Assembly: GCA_900471515.1 (NCBI GenBank)
Contig: UCFC01000020.1
Location: forward strand, 1 to 64,000
Length of the DNA stretch: 64,000 bases
From: Hyphomicrobiales bacterium
GTDB taxonomy: Bacteria > Pseudomonadota > Alphaproteobacteria > Rhizobiales > Rhizobiaceae
Reading direction: 5' to 3'
The translations under genes were made by a program, and so were the position numbers. Shown here in pieces: positions 17,694 through 26,233 of the stretch; the first letter of the stretch is position 1; each line of letters begins with the position of its first letter. Below the pieces are notes generated by a model. It saw only the letters and a program-made list of their open reading frames with translations, had not been told where the DNA came from and did no database searches.

Positions 17694-18483
17694 TGCCGCC
17701 CGTTCCCGTCTTTCCGCCGCGGACCTGACGCTCGGCTACGCCGGGAACCAAGTGCTCGGCCACGTCGATATCGCCATTCCCGACGGCAGGATCACCGCCC
17801 TGATCGGCGCCAACGGCTCCGGCAAGTCGACGCTGCTGCGCGCGCTCGGCCGCATCATCCAGCCGCTCGGCGGCGCCGTCACGCTGGACGGCAAGGCGAT
17901 TGCGCAAATGCCCGGCAAGGTGATTGCCCAGACGCTGGCGCTCCTGCCGCAAAGCCCGGTTTCGCCCGATGGCCTCACAGTGCGCCAGCTCTGCCGCTTC
18001 GGCCGCCACCCGCACAAGGCCATGCTGTCGCGCACGACGCACCATGACGAGCAGATCGTCGAGGCGTCCCTGGCCGCAACCGGCCTGAGCGATCTCTCCG
18101 AACGCCCGCTCGACAGCCTCTCCGGCGGCCAGCGCCAGCGCGCCTGGATCGCCATGGCGCTGGCGCAGGAAACGCCGATCCTGCTGCTCGACGAGCCGAC
18201 CACCTATCTCGATATCGCCCATCAGCTGGAAGTTCTGGAACTGTTGAAGGAGCTGAATGGCAAGCGCGGGCGCACCATCGTCATGGTCGTCCACGATCTC
18301 AATCACGCCGCCCAATATGCCGACCACATCATCGCGGTCGCCGGCGGCGGCATCCATGCGGCCGGCCGCCCCGCCGATATCCTCAAGCCGGACCTGATCC
18401 GCGCCGTCTTCGGCATCGACGCCGTGGTCATATCCCATCCGGTCGACGGCACGCCGCTCTGCCTGCCCTTCGTCGAACGCTAG
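17686..18483 (+). CDS. Siderophore ABC transporter ATP-binding protein (FecE/FhuC-like)
   Basis: A 265-residue ATPase that powers the two FecCD permeases. It has Walker A GANGSGKST at about 43-51, a Q-loop LLPQSP, signature LSGGQRQRAW, Walker B ILLLDEPTTYLDI and the switch histidine in MVVHDLNHAA. ATG 17686 overlaps the preceding gene by eight bases. It ends the operon; a rhizobial repeat starts at its stop codon. Confidence 0.94.
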   Translation: MTDAARSRLSAADLTLGYAGNQVLGHVDIAIPDGRITALIGANGSGKSTLLRALGRIIQPLGGAVTLDGKAIAQMPGKVIAQTLALLPQSPVSPDGLTVRQLCRFGRHPHKAMLSRTTHHDEQIVEASLAATGLSDLSERPLDSLSGGQRQRAWIAMALAQETPILLLDEPTTYLDIAHQLEVLELLKELNGKRGRTIVMVVHDLNHAAQYADHIIAVAGGGIHAAGRPADILKPDLIRAVFGIDAVVISHPVDGTPLCLPFVER

Positions 18484-18531
18484 AGCCATCCCGGCAAAAA
18501 CGTGCAACGGTTCTGCGTTGCAGCGATGAGG
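18481..18531 (+). repeat. Partial copy of a rhizobial intergenic repeat
   Basis: Beginning at the TAG stop of the ABC ATPase gene, the sequence TAGAGC..TCCCGGCAAAAACG..CGGTTCTGCG matches the first part of the fuller copy at 30315-30417. It is degenerate after about 50 bases. Confidence 0.6.
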
Positions 18532-18618
18532 GGGAGCTGTTCTTCTACAGAACGAACCAGATCAGTGGAAAGGTGCACAGGATCGGAATTGCATCAGGAC
18601 AAAGCTCCGGATGGAGAT

Positions 18619-18644
18619 GATTTCAGGCCGACCGGCCTGAAATC
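18619..18644. terminator. Perfect hairpin between convergent genes
   Basis: An 11-bp perfect stem (GATTTCAGGCC, loop GACC, complement; 18619-18644) lies between the siderophore operon and mgtE, which converge here. There is no T run, so it may act with Rho, or be part of the neighbouring repeat. Confidence 0.5.
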
Positions 18645-18655
18645 GCAAGCAGGAT

Positions 18656-20029
18656 CTAGAGAAGCGTGCCGCTGAGGATGAGCAGCGCCACCGAGAAGTA
18701 GATGACGAGGCCGGTCACGTCGACCAGCGTGGCGACGAAGGGGGCCGATGCCGTTGCCGGGTCGAGCTTCAGCTTCTGCAGCAGGAAGGGCAGCATCGAG
18801 CCCGACATGGAGCCGAAGGTGACGATGCCGACCAGCGTGGCAAAGACCGTGAGGCTGACCAGCTGCCAGTGCGGGCCGTAATCGTAGAGCCCGGCCGTCT
18901 GCCAGAAGATCACCCGGACCATGCCGACGAGCCCGAGAATGGCGCCGAGCACGACGCCGGTCGGCAGCTCGCGCAGCAGCACCCGCCACCAGTCGGTCAG
19001 TTTCAGCTCGCCGACGGCCAGCGCCCGGATGATGAGCGAGGTCGCCTGCGAACCGGAATTGCCGCCGGAGCTCATGATCAGCGGAATGAACAGCGTCAGC
19101 ACGACGGCCTTTTCCAGCTCGCCCTCGAAATGCTGCATGGCGCTCGCCGTCAGCATTTCGCCGAGGAACAGGGCGCAGAGCCAGCCGGCGCGCTTGCGGA
19201 TCATGCCGCCGAAGCTGATCTTCATATAGGGCTTGCCGAGCGCTTCCATGCCGCCGAATTTCTGCGCGGCCTCGGTCGTGTCCGATATCATCGTGTCGAT
19301 CACGTCGTCGACCGTGACGATGCCGAGCACCATGCCGTGATCATCGACGACGGGCAGGGCGAGCAGGTCGTGCTTGCGGATCAGGCGGGCTACGTCCTCC
19401 TGCTTCATCAGCGCGTTGGCCGAAACCGGAATGCCCTTCTGCGCGACCGAGAGGATCGAGGCGTCGGGCTCGCCGGTAATCAGGCGGCGCAGGGTCACGA
19501 CATGCAGCAGCGCACCGGAATTATGGTCCAGCACATAGATCGCATAGACGGTCTCGCGCGAGCGTTCGACCTGGCGCACATGGTCCAGCGTCTGGGCAAC
19601 GGTCCAGTCGTCGGGCACGCTGACGAATTCCGTCGTCATGATGCTGCCGGCCGTGCGCGGCGGATAACCCATCAGGTGCTGGATGGCGACGCGCACCGGC
19701 TCTTCCAGGCTGGAGAACAGGCGCACGCGGTCGTCCACGTCGAGTTCCAGGAGAACGTCGGCGACGCGGTCGTTCGACATGCCGTGCAGCAGGCGGGCCG
19801 AATCCGCGCTGTCCATCAGCGCCAGGATGGCAGGCGCGTTGCGCAGCTCCGGGCGGTCGAGAATGTTGACGGCATAATCCTGCGGCATCCGCGACAGGAT
19901 GCGGCCGGCTTCAGCCGGGGCAAGCCCGTTCAGCGATTCCACGCGCTCGGCAATGGTCGCGACACGGCTGTTGTTCATGAAGGCGCGAGCGGCATAGCCG
20001 GCCCGCAGGGGGAAGCGATTGATATTCAT
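18656..20029 (-). CDS. mgtE: Magnesium transporter MgtE
   Basis: A 457-residue Mg2+ channel. In order: a cytoplasmic MgtE N domain (about 25-130, helical repeats including EAGRILSRMPQDYA), two CBS domains (about 140-265, the second including LLALPVVDDHGMVLGIVTVDDVID), a connecting helix, and five TM helices (about 290-455). The TM region contains the selectivity-region sequence PLIMSSGGNSGSQATSLIIRAL. MgtE gates in response to cytosolic Mg2+. ATG start at 20029 overlaps the stop of a short upstream reading frame (ATGA), and the leader is unusually long and structured. Length is normal. Confidence 0.94.
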   Translation of the reverse strand: MNINRFPLRAGYAARAFMNNSRVATIAERVESLNGLAPAEAGRILSRMPQDYAVNILDRPELRNAPAILALMDSADSARLLHGMSNDRVADVLLELDVDDRVRLFSSLEEPVRVAIQHLMGYPPRTAGSIMTTEFVSVPDDWTVAQTLDHVRQVERSRETVYAIYVLDHNSGALLHVVTLRRLITGEPDASILSVAQKGIPVSANALMKQEDVARLIRKHDLLALPVVDDHGMVLGIVTVDDVIDTMISDTTEAAQKFGGMEALGKPYMKISFGGMIRKRAGWLCALFLGEMLTASAMQHFEGELEKAVVLTLFIPLIMSSGGNSGSQATSLIIRALAVGELKLTDWWRVLLRELPTGVVLGAILGLVGMVRVIFWQTAGLYDYGPHWQLVSLTVFATLVGIVTFGSMSGSMLPFLLQKLKLDPATASAPFVATLVDVTGLVIYFSVALLILSGTLL

Positions 20030-20220
20030 TGGCTCGCCTTTCCGTCGATCCGCCGTAGCGTCCGGACGGGCGAGCCTGGAGCATCCAGGTCAGCGCGCGA
20101 CGGCCGCGTACGGCAAAGGCAATCGACTGCTACTGTCGCTTGGCATCTGAGTGATGGCTCCGTTGATATCCGTGGCAGGACATGCGTCATCCACGTGTCA
20201 CACTAGGTGGTCCCGAATGC
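20026..20220 (-). promoter_or_regulatory. Structured mgtE leader with an overlapping short reading frame
   Basis: About 190 bases precede mgtE on the minus strand. A TTGACT -35-like element lies at about 20231-20226. The leader holds the hairpins GTGG..CCAC (about 20194-20169) and CCTGGA-TGC-TCCAGG (about 20088-20074), and the palindrome GTCCGGAC. A 54-codon frame runs from ATG 20190 to a TGA (20028-20026) that overlaps the mgtE ATG. It lacks a Shine-Dalgarno and its third-position GC is well below that of neighbouring genes, so an RNA leader is more likely than a protein. It does not look like a standard M-box. Confidence 0.4.
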
Positions 20221-20255
20221 GGAAAAAGTCAAGCTGCTTAAATGTTTAACGCCAG

Positions 20256-20280
20256 AATGCCGCACCCTCGGCGCGGCATT
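20256..20280. terminator. Hairpin downstream of the alcohol dehydrogenase-like gene
   Basis: A perfect 8-bp stem AATGCCGC/GCGGCATT with a 9-base loop, lying between the oxidoreductase stop (20346) and the mgtE leader. There is no T run; termination is inferred from position. Confidence 0.5.
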
Positions 20281-20345
20281 ATAGGTCAGCATCCTTTACG
20301 CGTTGTTTCAAACCGCTGACATGCGGGCTTGCGTCCCCGCAGGCT

Positions 20346-21359
20346 TCAGAATCCGGCCAGCACGACCTTGCCCTTCATCCTGCCGCTCTCGACCATGGCA
20401 TGGGCCTTTTTCATGTTGGCGGCGTTGATCGCGCCCACGGTCTGCGACAGCGTCGTGCGGATCTTGCCGGCATCGACAAGCTCCGAAACCCGGTTGAGGA
20501 TCCGGTGCTGCTCGATCATGTCGGGCGTGCCGTAGAGCGGGCGGGTAAACATCAGTTCCCAGTGAACGGAAGCGGCCTTGCGCTTGAAGGGAACGACATC
20601 GAATGTCTTCGGATCGTCGATCAGCGCGAAACGGCCCTGCGGCGCCAGCGCCTCGACGATATCGGCGACATGCTTGTCCGTGTTGGTCGTCGAGAAGATG
20701 AAGCCCGGCGCGCCGATGCCGAGCGCTGCGACCTGCGGGGCGATCGGCTGCGAGTGGTCGACGACGTGATGGGCGCCGAGTTCCTTCACCCAGTCCTGCG
20801 TTTCCGGGCGCGAGGCGGTGGCGACGATCGTCAGGTCCGTCAGCGCCCTGGCGATCTGGATCGCGATCGAACCGACGCCGCCCGCGCCGCCGATGATGAG
20901 CAGGGCAGGGGCCGCACCCGGCACCGGATCGCTGACGCGCAGCCGGTCGAACAGCGCCTCATAGGCGGTGATGGAGGTCAGCGGCAGGGCGGCCGCGGCG
21001 GCGAAATCCAGGCTCTTCGGCTTCCTGCCGACGATGCGCTCGTCCACGAGCTGGAATTCGGCGTTCGAGCCGGGCCGGTTGATGACGCCCGAATAGAACA
21101 CCTCGTCGCCGGGTTTGAACAGGGTGACATCCGGGCCGGCGGCCTTGACGATGCCGGCGGCATCGAAGCCCAGCACCTTCAGTTCGTCGGCCGGCGGGGC
21201 CATGCCGGCGCGCACCTTCACATCGACGGGGTTGACGGAAACGGCTTTGACCTCGACCAGCAGGTCGTGTCCCCCGGCTTCGGGCGTGGGCAGCTCGACA
21301 TCGATCAGCGAGGTTTCGGCGGCGATTGGCTGCGGGGTCTTGTAGGCGACGGCGCGCAT
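20346..21359 (-). CDS. Zinc-type alcohol dehydrogenase family / NADPH:quinone oxidoreductase-like protein
   Basis: A 337-residue MDR-superfamily reductase. The N-terminal GroES-like domain contains VSVNPVDVKVRAG. The Rossmann NADPH site reads IIGGAGGVGSIAIQIARAL at about 155-175. The catalytic-zinc Cys/His set of true alcohol dehydrogenases is absent, so a zinc-independent quinone or enal reductase is likely. It is divergent from an HxlR-family regulator, the usual arrangement for electrophile- or quinone-responsive reductases. ATG start at 21359. Confidence 0.87.
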   Translation of the reverse strand: MRAVAYKTPQPIAAETSLIDVELPTPEAGGHDLLVEVKAVSVNPVDVKVRAGMAPPADELKVLGFDAAGIVKAAGPDVTLFKPGDEVFYSGVINRPGSNAEFQLVDERIVGRKPKSLDFAAAAALPLTSITAYEALFDRLRVSDPVPGAAPALLIIGGAGGVGSIAIQIARALTDLTIVATASRPETQDWVKELGAHHVVDHSQPIAPQVAALGIGAPGFIFSTTNTDKHVADIVEALAPQGRFALIDDPKTFDVVPFKRKAASVHWELMFTRPLYGTPDMIEQHRILNRVSELVDAGKIRTTLSQTVGAINAANMKKAHAMVESGRMKGKVVLAGF

Positions 21360-21436
21360 CTGGGCAAACTCCTGTGTTCATTGCACGAGAGCTAGATGCG
21401 ACCTATGTTCTGGCAACGCAAGAATGCACAAATTCT

Positions 21437-21447
21437 GTACGTAGTAC
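21437..21447. promoter_or_regulatory. Candidate HxlR operator
   Basis: GTAC-GTA-GTAC is an inverted repeat in the spacer between the reductase and HxlR genes. HxlR-family regulators (YodB, QorR) use short GTAC/AGTA-containing dyads in such spacers. Confidence 0.4.
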
Positions 21448-21464
21448 CAAAAAGGATACTGTCG

Positions 21465-21866
21465 ATGTCGCTGCCGCGCGCCAAACTCGTCACCAATTTT
21501 CCCGGTTGCCCGGTCGAGGCGACGCTGAGCTATCTCGACGGAAAGTGGAAGGGCGTCATCCTTTTCCACCTGATGGACAGGACTTTGCGCTTCAACGAGC
21601 TGCGGCGCCATCTGCCCGCCATCACCCAGCGCATGCTGACCAAGCAGCTGCGCGAGCTGGAAGAGTCCGGCCTGATCTCACGAACAGTTTACCCGGTCGT
21701 GCCGCCGCGCGTCGACTATGCGCTGACCCCGCTCGGCTCCACGCTGAAGCCGGTCATAAGGGCGCTCGCCGCCTGGGGCGACGAATTCGTCTTCTGCAGC
21801 CCGGAGGGAAGGGAGCTCAGGGTCGCGAAAGCTCTAGGCACGCCGGCTGCGGAGCTCCAGGCGTAG
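21465..21866 (+). CDS. HxlR-family winged-helix regulator
   Basis: A 133-residue regulator. The pattern GCPVEATLSYLDGKWKGVILFHL, FNELRRHLP, ITQRMLTKQLRELEE and YALTPLG is diagnostic. The single N-terminal Cys is at the position used for redox or electrophile sensing in YodB/QorR-like members. ATG 21465 is chosen for the AAGGA a few bases upstream. It is divergent from a quinone reductase-like gene, its probable target. The 3' end overlaps the convergent MFS gene by 33 bases. Confidence 0.88.
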   Translation: MSLPRAKLVTNFPGCPVEATLSYLDGKWKGVILFHLMDRTLRFNELRRHLPAITQRMLTKQLRELEESGLISRTVYPVVPPRVDYALTPLGSTLKPVIRALAAWGDEFVFCSPEGRELRVAKALGTPAAELQA

Positions 21867-23054
21867 CGAGGCGGCAAAGACGAACAGGCCGAGGAAGGAA
21901 AGCCCGGCGCCGACATAGCCGGTTGCCGCAAAGCCGTAGCCCCAGGCGATGACGAGGCCGCCGAGCCATGCGCCGAGCGCGTTGGCGATGTTGAAGGCCG
22001 AATGGTTGGAGGCGGCCGCCAGCGTCTGCGCGTCGGCGGCGACATCCATCAGCCGCGTCTGCAGCGCCGGGCCTGCCGCAAAACCGCAGCCGACGAGGAA
22101 GACGCAGAGCCCGAGCATATAGGGGTTGGCGGCGGTCAGCGAGAAGGTCGTCAGCACGACGATATTGTAGACCAGCGAGCCGCCGATCGTGCCGAGCAGC
22201 GATTTGTCGGCGAGCCACGAGCCGATGACGTTGCCGGCATTCATGCCGATGCCGAACAGCACGAGCATGATCGGGACGGCCGTTTCCGGCAGCAGCGCCA
22301 CCCTGGTCGTCGTCGAGGCGATATAGCTGAACATGGCGAACATGCCGCCGTAGCCGACAGCGGCGATGGCGAGCGTCAGCAGCACCTGCGGGCGGCGGAA
22401 GGCGCTGAGTTCGCGCAGCGCGCTTGCCCCTTCCGAAACCTTGTCGTGCGGCACGTAGAACCAGATGAGCACGACCGTCACGAGCCCGATGATGCCGACC
22501 GTGAGGAAGGCGATCTGCCAGTCGAGCGCCTGGCCGAAGAAGGTCGTAAGCGGCGTGCCGAGCAGGGTGGCGACCGTCAGGCCCAGCATGACGCGGCCGA
22601 CCGCCCGCGCGCGCCGGTGCACCGGCACCATCGAGGCGGCAACGAGGGCCGCCACGCCGAAATAGGCCCCGTGCGGCAGGCCGGTGACGAAACGCAGCAC
22701 CGTGAAGCTTTCGAAAGTCGGCGCAACGGCGCTCAGAATGTTGCCGACGGCAAAGAGCAGCATCAGACAGAGCAGCAGCGTGCGCCGCGCCATCCGGGCG
22801 GCGAGCACGGCAATGACGGGCGCGCCGATGACGACGCCGAGCGCATAGGCGCTGATGACGTAGCCGGCCTGCGGAGTCGTGACCGAGAATGTGTCGGCCA
22901 CGTCGGGCAGCAGGCCCATGATCGCGAATTCGCCGGTGCCGATGCCGAAGCCGCCGGCGGCAAGCGCCAGCTGCACCAAAGCCACGGTCATGGCCGAGGG
23001 AAGTGCTACCTCCGGTTCGGAATCGATGGAATCGTTGACGGCAACCTGGCTCAC
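21834..23054 (-). CDS. MFS transporter (AraJ/YdhP-like exporter)
   Basis: A 406-residue major facilitator with 12 predicted TM helices. The first helix reads GGFGIGTGEFAIMGLLPDVA, typical of the AraJ/YdhP/NepI exporter group. Loop 2-3 has AARMARRTLLL. GTG start at 23054 after GAGGACC. The end overlaps the HxlR gene tail-to-tail, so the two transcripts are mutually antisense over 33 bases. The substrate is unknown; sugar or drug efflux is typical of this subgroup. Confidence 0.88.
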   Translation of the reverse strand: MSQVAVNDSIDSEPEVALPSAMTVALVQLALAAGGFGIGTGEFAIMGLLPDVADTFSVTTPQAGYVISAYALGVVIGAPVIAVLAARMARRTLLLCLMLLFAVGNILSAVAPTFESFTVLRFVTGLPHGAYFGVAALVAASMVPVHRRARAVGRVMLGLTVATLLGTPLTTFFGQALDWQIAFLTVGIIGLVTVVLIWFYVPHDKVSEGASALRELSAFRRPQVLLTLAIAAVGYGGMFAMFSYIASTTTRVALLPETAVPIMLVLFGIGMNAGNVIGSWLADKSLLGTIGGSLVYNIVVLTTFSLTAANPYMLGLCVFLVGCGFAAGPALQTRLMDVAADAQTLAAASNHSAFNIANALGAWLGGLVIAWGYGFAATGYVGAGLSFLGLFVFAASLRLELRSRRA

Positions 23055-23343
23055 GGGCGGTCCTCGGCGGATCTGTGCTTGGCGACGGCCGCTGGCAGGG
23101 CGCCGGGGCCGGTCATTCGGAAATGGCGGGAGGCGGAGAGAAGATCTCCATCATCCCATCTATCGAACGGGACGCGGGAAGCGTCGAGTGCATTTTTTGC
23201 AGTGCAGCGTAGCGCTATCTGCATACGTCCATTGCAATATTTGCGTTTTGCCCGTCCCGGCCGAAAAATCCTCCGGCTTGAAATCGCATGGGGGGCGACC
23301 ATTTCTTGAAGCAGGGATAGCGAGGACAGGGAACAGGCACCTC

Positions 23344-24288
23344 ATGAAGCTCGTCGGCTTTTTCAATCGCGACGGCGGTACCTTCAGGACGACCGACATG
23401 CAGGCCTACGAGAGGCGGGCGGAAGAGGTCTTCCGCGATGCCGGGCATGATTTCGAGGCGATCGTCTTTTCCGGCAGCGAGATCGTTCCCGCCATGGAGC
23501 GGGCCGCCCGGCGCGACGATATTGACGGCATCGTCGCCGGCGGCGGCGACGGCACGATTTCGGCCGCCGCCTCCATCGCCTGGAAGAACGGCGTGGCGCT
23601 CGGCGTCGTGCCGGCCGGCACCATGAACCTCTTTGCCCGCTCGCTGAAAGTGCCGCTCGATATCTGGCAGGCGCTGGAAGTGCTGGCTTTCGGCGAGCTC
23701 GACAATGTCGATATCGCCAGCGCCAACGGCAGGCCCTTCATCCACCAGTTTTCCGCCGGCCTGCATGCGCGCATGGTGCGCTACCGCAATTCCTACAGCT
23801 ACCGCTCGCGTCTGGGAAAGCTGCGCGCCAGCGCCCGCGCCGCTTTCGGCGTCGTCTTCAACCCGCCGGAATTCGAGGTCGAGTTCGAGGCGGCGGGCAT
23901 GAGGGAGAGCCGGCGCGTCTCGGCGATTTCGGTCTCCAACAATCCCTTCGGCGAAAACGCGCTGCTTTATGCCGACAACCTGCGCAGCGGCGAACTCGGC
24001 TTCTACACGGCAAAACCGCTGAACCCGCTCGGAGTCGCGCGCCTTGCGGTCGATATGCTGCGCGGCAAGTTCCGTGAAAACGACGCGGTCATGGTCATGC
24101 ATCCGGCCGAGGTCAACCTGCATTTCCCGAAACTGCGGGCCAAGGCCAATTGCGTGATGGACGGCGAGCTTCTGCCGCTGGAGCGCGACGTGACCGTCAA
24201 GCTGCATCCGGGCGAACTGAAGGTGCTGGTCCGGCAGGGACTGGCCGCCCAGCAGGGCGAGGGCGAGCGGCGCGCGCCGGCCGCCTGA
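23344..24288 (+). CDS. Diacylglycerol/lipid kinase family protein
   Basis: A 314-residue DAGK-catalytic-domain protein (YegS/DgkB-like). The nucleotide-binding GGGDGTISAAASIA is at about 64-77, followed by GVVPAGTMNLFARSL. The C-terminal beta domain includes NCVMDGELLPLERDVTVKLHPG. It would phosphorylate a membrane lipid using ATP. The start is ATG 23344, preceded by AGGGAACAGGC. It is convergent with the diguanylate cyclase gene, 2 bases apart. The lipid substrate is not predictable. Confidence 0.87.
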   Translation: MKLVGFFNRDGGTFRTTDMQAYERRAEEVFRDAGHDFEAIVFSGSEIVPAMERAARRDDIDGIVAGGGDGTISAAASIAWKNGVALGVVPAGTMNLFARSLKVPLDIWQALEVLAFGELDNVDIASANGRPFIHQFSAGLHARMVRYRNSYSYRSRLGKLRASARAAFGVVFNPPEFEVEFEAAGMRESRRVSAISVSNNPFGENALLYADNLRSGELGFYTAKPLNPLGVARLAVDMLRGKFRENDAVMVMHPAEVNLHFPKLRAKANCVMDGELLPLERDVTVKLHPGELKVLVRQGLAAQQGEGERRAPAA

Positions 24289-24290
24289 GC

Positions 24291-26069
24291 TCACAGCGAA
24301 GCGGAGCGCCTGGCCCTGAACGGAACGAGCGCGTTTTCGACGATATCCCGGTCCGCCTCGTCGCCGAAAACGCAGCTGCGGTTGCGCCCCTTCTTCTTGG
24401 CGCAGTAGAGCGCCTCGTCGGCCGCCGCGATCAGCTGGCGCCAGCCGCCGGCGCCGCAGGTCCCCGATGCGACGCCGATGCTGACGGTGACGGAGAGATC
24501 GATGCCGGTTTCCGCGTCGCGGATGACATGCGCCTCGATGCGGCGACGCAGTTCCTCGGCAAAATCGAGGCTCGCCGCAAGGTCCGACGTGGAGACGAGG
24601 ACGGCGAATTCCTCGCCGCCGTAACGCGCCACGATATCGGTCGCCCGCATCGCCCCCTGCAGAAGGCTTGCGATTTCGATCAGCACGGTATCGCCCGTCA
24701 GATGGCCGTAGGTATCGTTGACCGCCTTGAAGTGGTCGATATCGACCAGCATCAGGCAGACGTCTTCCCCGCCTTCGCCGGGAGCGTTGCCGAAGCCCTC
24801 CAGCGCCCGTCGGTTCCACACGCCCGTCAGCCCGTCCTTTTCGGCCTGCATCTTCAGCCGCGCCTCGTATTCGGCCCGCTCGTCCAGCTTGCCGCGCAAG
24901 AGTTCCAGCGCCTCGAACAGGCTGCGCATCTCCGGCGCCTTGGAGATCGCCTCCAGGTCGCCCATCGGGCTGCCGTCTGCGAGCGCGATGATCTGGCGCC
25001 GCGCCGTCAGAAGCGGGTTGAGCATGTGAAGGCGGATGGAGCGGAAAAGGGCAAACAGCACCGCCAGCGCGCAGGCCGTGACCACGCCGATGACTGCAAG
25101 CCGATAGGAGGCGGCGCCATGCTGGCTCCGGTAGCGCTTGACCACGTCGTCGAGGAAGACCGCGCGCAGCCGTTCGAGCGGCTGCAGCGTCGGAACGAAA
25201 TCATGCGTCAGCTCGACGGCGGAAACCGAATAGTCCCCGGAGATCTTGCCCTGCGCGATCAATTTCTTGACGAGTTCCAGGCCGGAGCCGAAAAAGATCG
25301 TGTCGATATCCTTCATCAGCCGCGCCGACAGCGCATCGTGGTCGCTGACGATTTTCTGGCCTTGCATCAGCCGGCGCAATTCCATGAGCCGGCCGATCGT
25401 GCGGCTTGCATCGGTGATGTGGCTGTCGCGCAGCGGCTGGCGCGTGGCGATCGGCCCCATGATCTGCGAGGCGGCCCGCCCGCCATATTCGCGCATGTCG
25501 CTGATCATGCGCCCGGTCAGGAAGGGCGCGGTCAGTTCCGAATGGCCGCCGGTAAAGGCCGCCACATGCCAGTCGACCACATGCTGGAAGTTTTCGATCA
25601 CCCCGATCATTTCGCCGATCGCGTTCTGCACGTCGCCGGGCTGGCGCTCGGCAAGCGGGGTTGCGGCGACACGGTCGACGGCTGCGCGCGCCCGCACAAG
25701 CTGCGCCCGCGTTTCGGCGAGCGCCGTCTTGAGATCGGAAAGCGAGGAGGCAAGGCCGACATGCGGCGGCTCGTCGAGCGCGTCCAGCGAGAGATCGCTG
25801 ATGCGGCGGAAAACCGTCAGGCGCTGCGTTGCCGGCGCGCTGCTGCCGGGCTCGATCGCCATGATGTCGTTGGCCGGCCCGCGCTCCGCCGAGATGCGGC
25901 TTGCCGCTTCCAGCACCTGGCGGAACCGCTCCACGGCCAGCAGGTTGTCCTGGGTGGAGCGGTAGCTCGCATAGGTCGGAATGAGGGCGCTGGCGGTCAG
26001 GATGAGGGTCAGGAATGCCACGATGACGGTTGCAAAGAGCAGCTTTCCCTCAAGCGTGATGCGGTTCAT
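24291..26069 (-). CDS. Membrane-bound GGDEF diguanylate cyclase
   Basis: A 592-residue sensor enzyme making c-di-GMP. TM1 is at about 8-30, followed by a mostly helical periplasmic sensor of about 290 residues. TM2 (IGVVTACALAVLFALF) is at about 318-335, then a HAMP-like linker. A C-terminal GGDEF domain has the active site RYGGEEFAVL and an inhibitory I-site RATD five residues before it; no EAL domain is present. ATG 26069 is chosen with GGAGGGG upstream. An active, product-inhibited cyclase is predicted. The signal is unknown. Confidence 0.9.
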   Translation of the reverse strand: MNRITLEGKLLFATVIVAFLTLILTASALIPTYASYRSTQDNLLAVERFRQVLEAASRISAERGPANDIMAIEPGSSAPATQRLTVFRRISDLSLDALDEPPHVGLASSLSDLKTALAETRAQLVRARAAVDRVAATPLAERQPGDVQNAIGEMIGVIENFQHVVDWHVAAFTGGHSELTAPFLTGRMISDMREYGGRAASQIMGPIATRQPLRDSHITDASRTIGRLMELRRLMQGQKIVSDHDALSARLMKDIDTIFFGSGLELVKKLIAQGKISGDYSVSAVELTHDFVPTLQPLERLRAVFLDDVVKRYRSQHGAASYRLAVIGVVTACALAVLFALFRSIRLHMLNPLLTARRQIIALADGSPMGDLEAISKAPEMRSLFEALELLRGKLDERAEYEARLKMQAEKDGLTGVWNRRALEGFGNAPGEGGEDVCLMLVDIDHFKAVNDTYGHLTGDTVLIEIASLLQGAMRATDIVARYGGEEFAVLVSTSDLAASLDFAEELRRRIEAHVIRDAETGIDLSVTVSIGVASGTCGAGGWRQLIAAADEALYCAKKKGRNRSCVFGDEADRDIVENALVPFRARRSASL

Positions 26070-26233
26070 CAAGCCGATCCCCTCCAACAGTCGCCGAATC
26101 CGGCCCCGTTGCCGGCTTTACTGAACAGGCTGATATCAGGAATATATTACCGATTTCGAGTATAAATCGCCGGCAATGCTCAACAGGGTTAAGAAAAGCG
26201 CTTATATGAAAGTCATGTGACGCGCGGAGTTAA

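Noticed and set aside
20026..20190. 54-residue protein gene upstream of mgtE
   Set aside because: There is no ribosome site and the third-position GC is too low for this genome; kept as a leader feature and finding, not as a CDS.
20030..20220. M-box or yybP-ykoY riboswitch upstream of mgtE
   Set aside because: The conserved core strings of those classes could not be found; only generic hairpins are visible, so the leader is reported without a riboswitch class.
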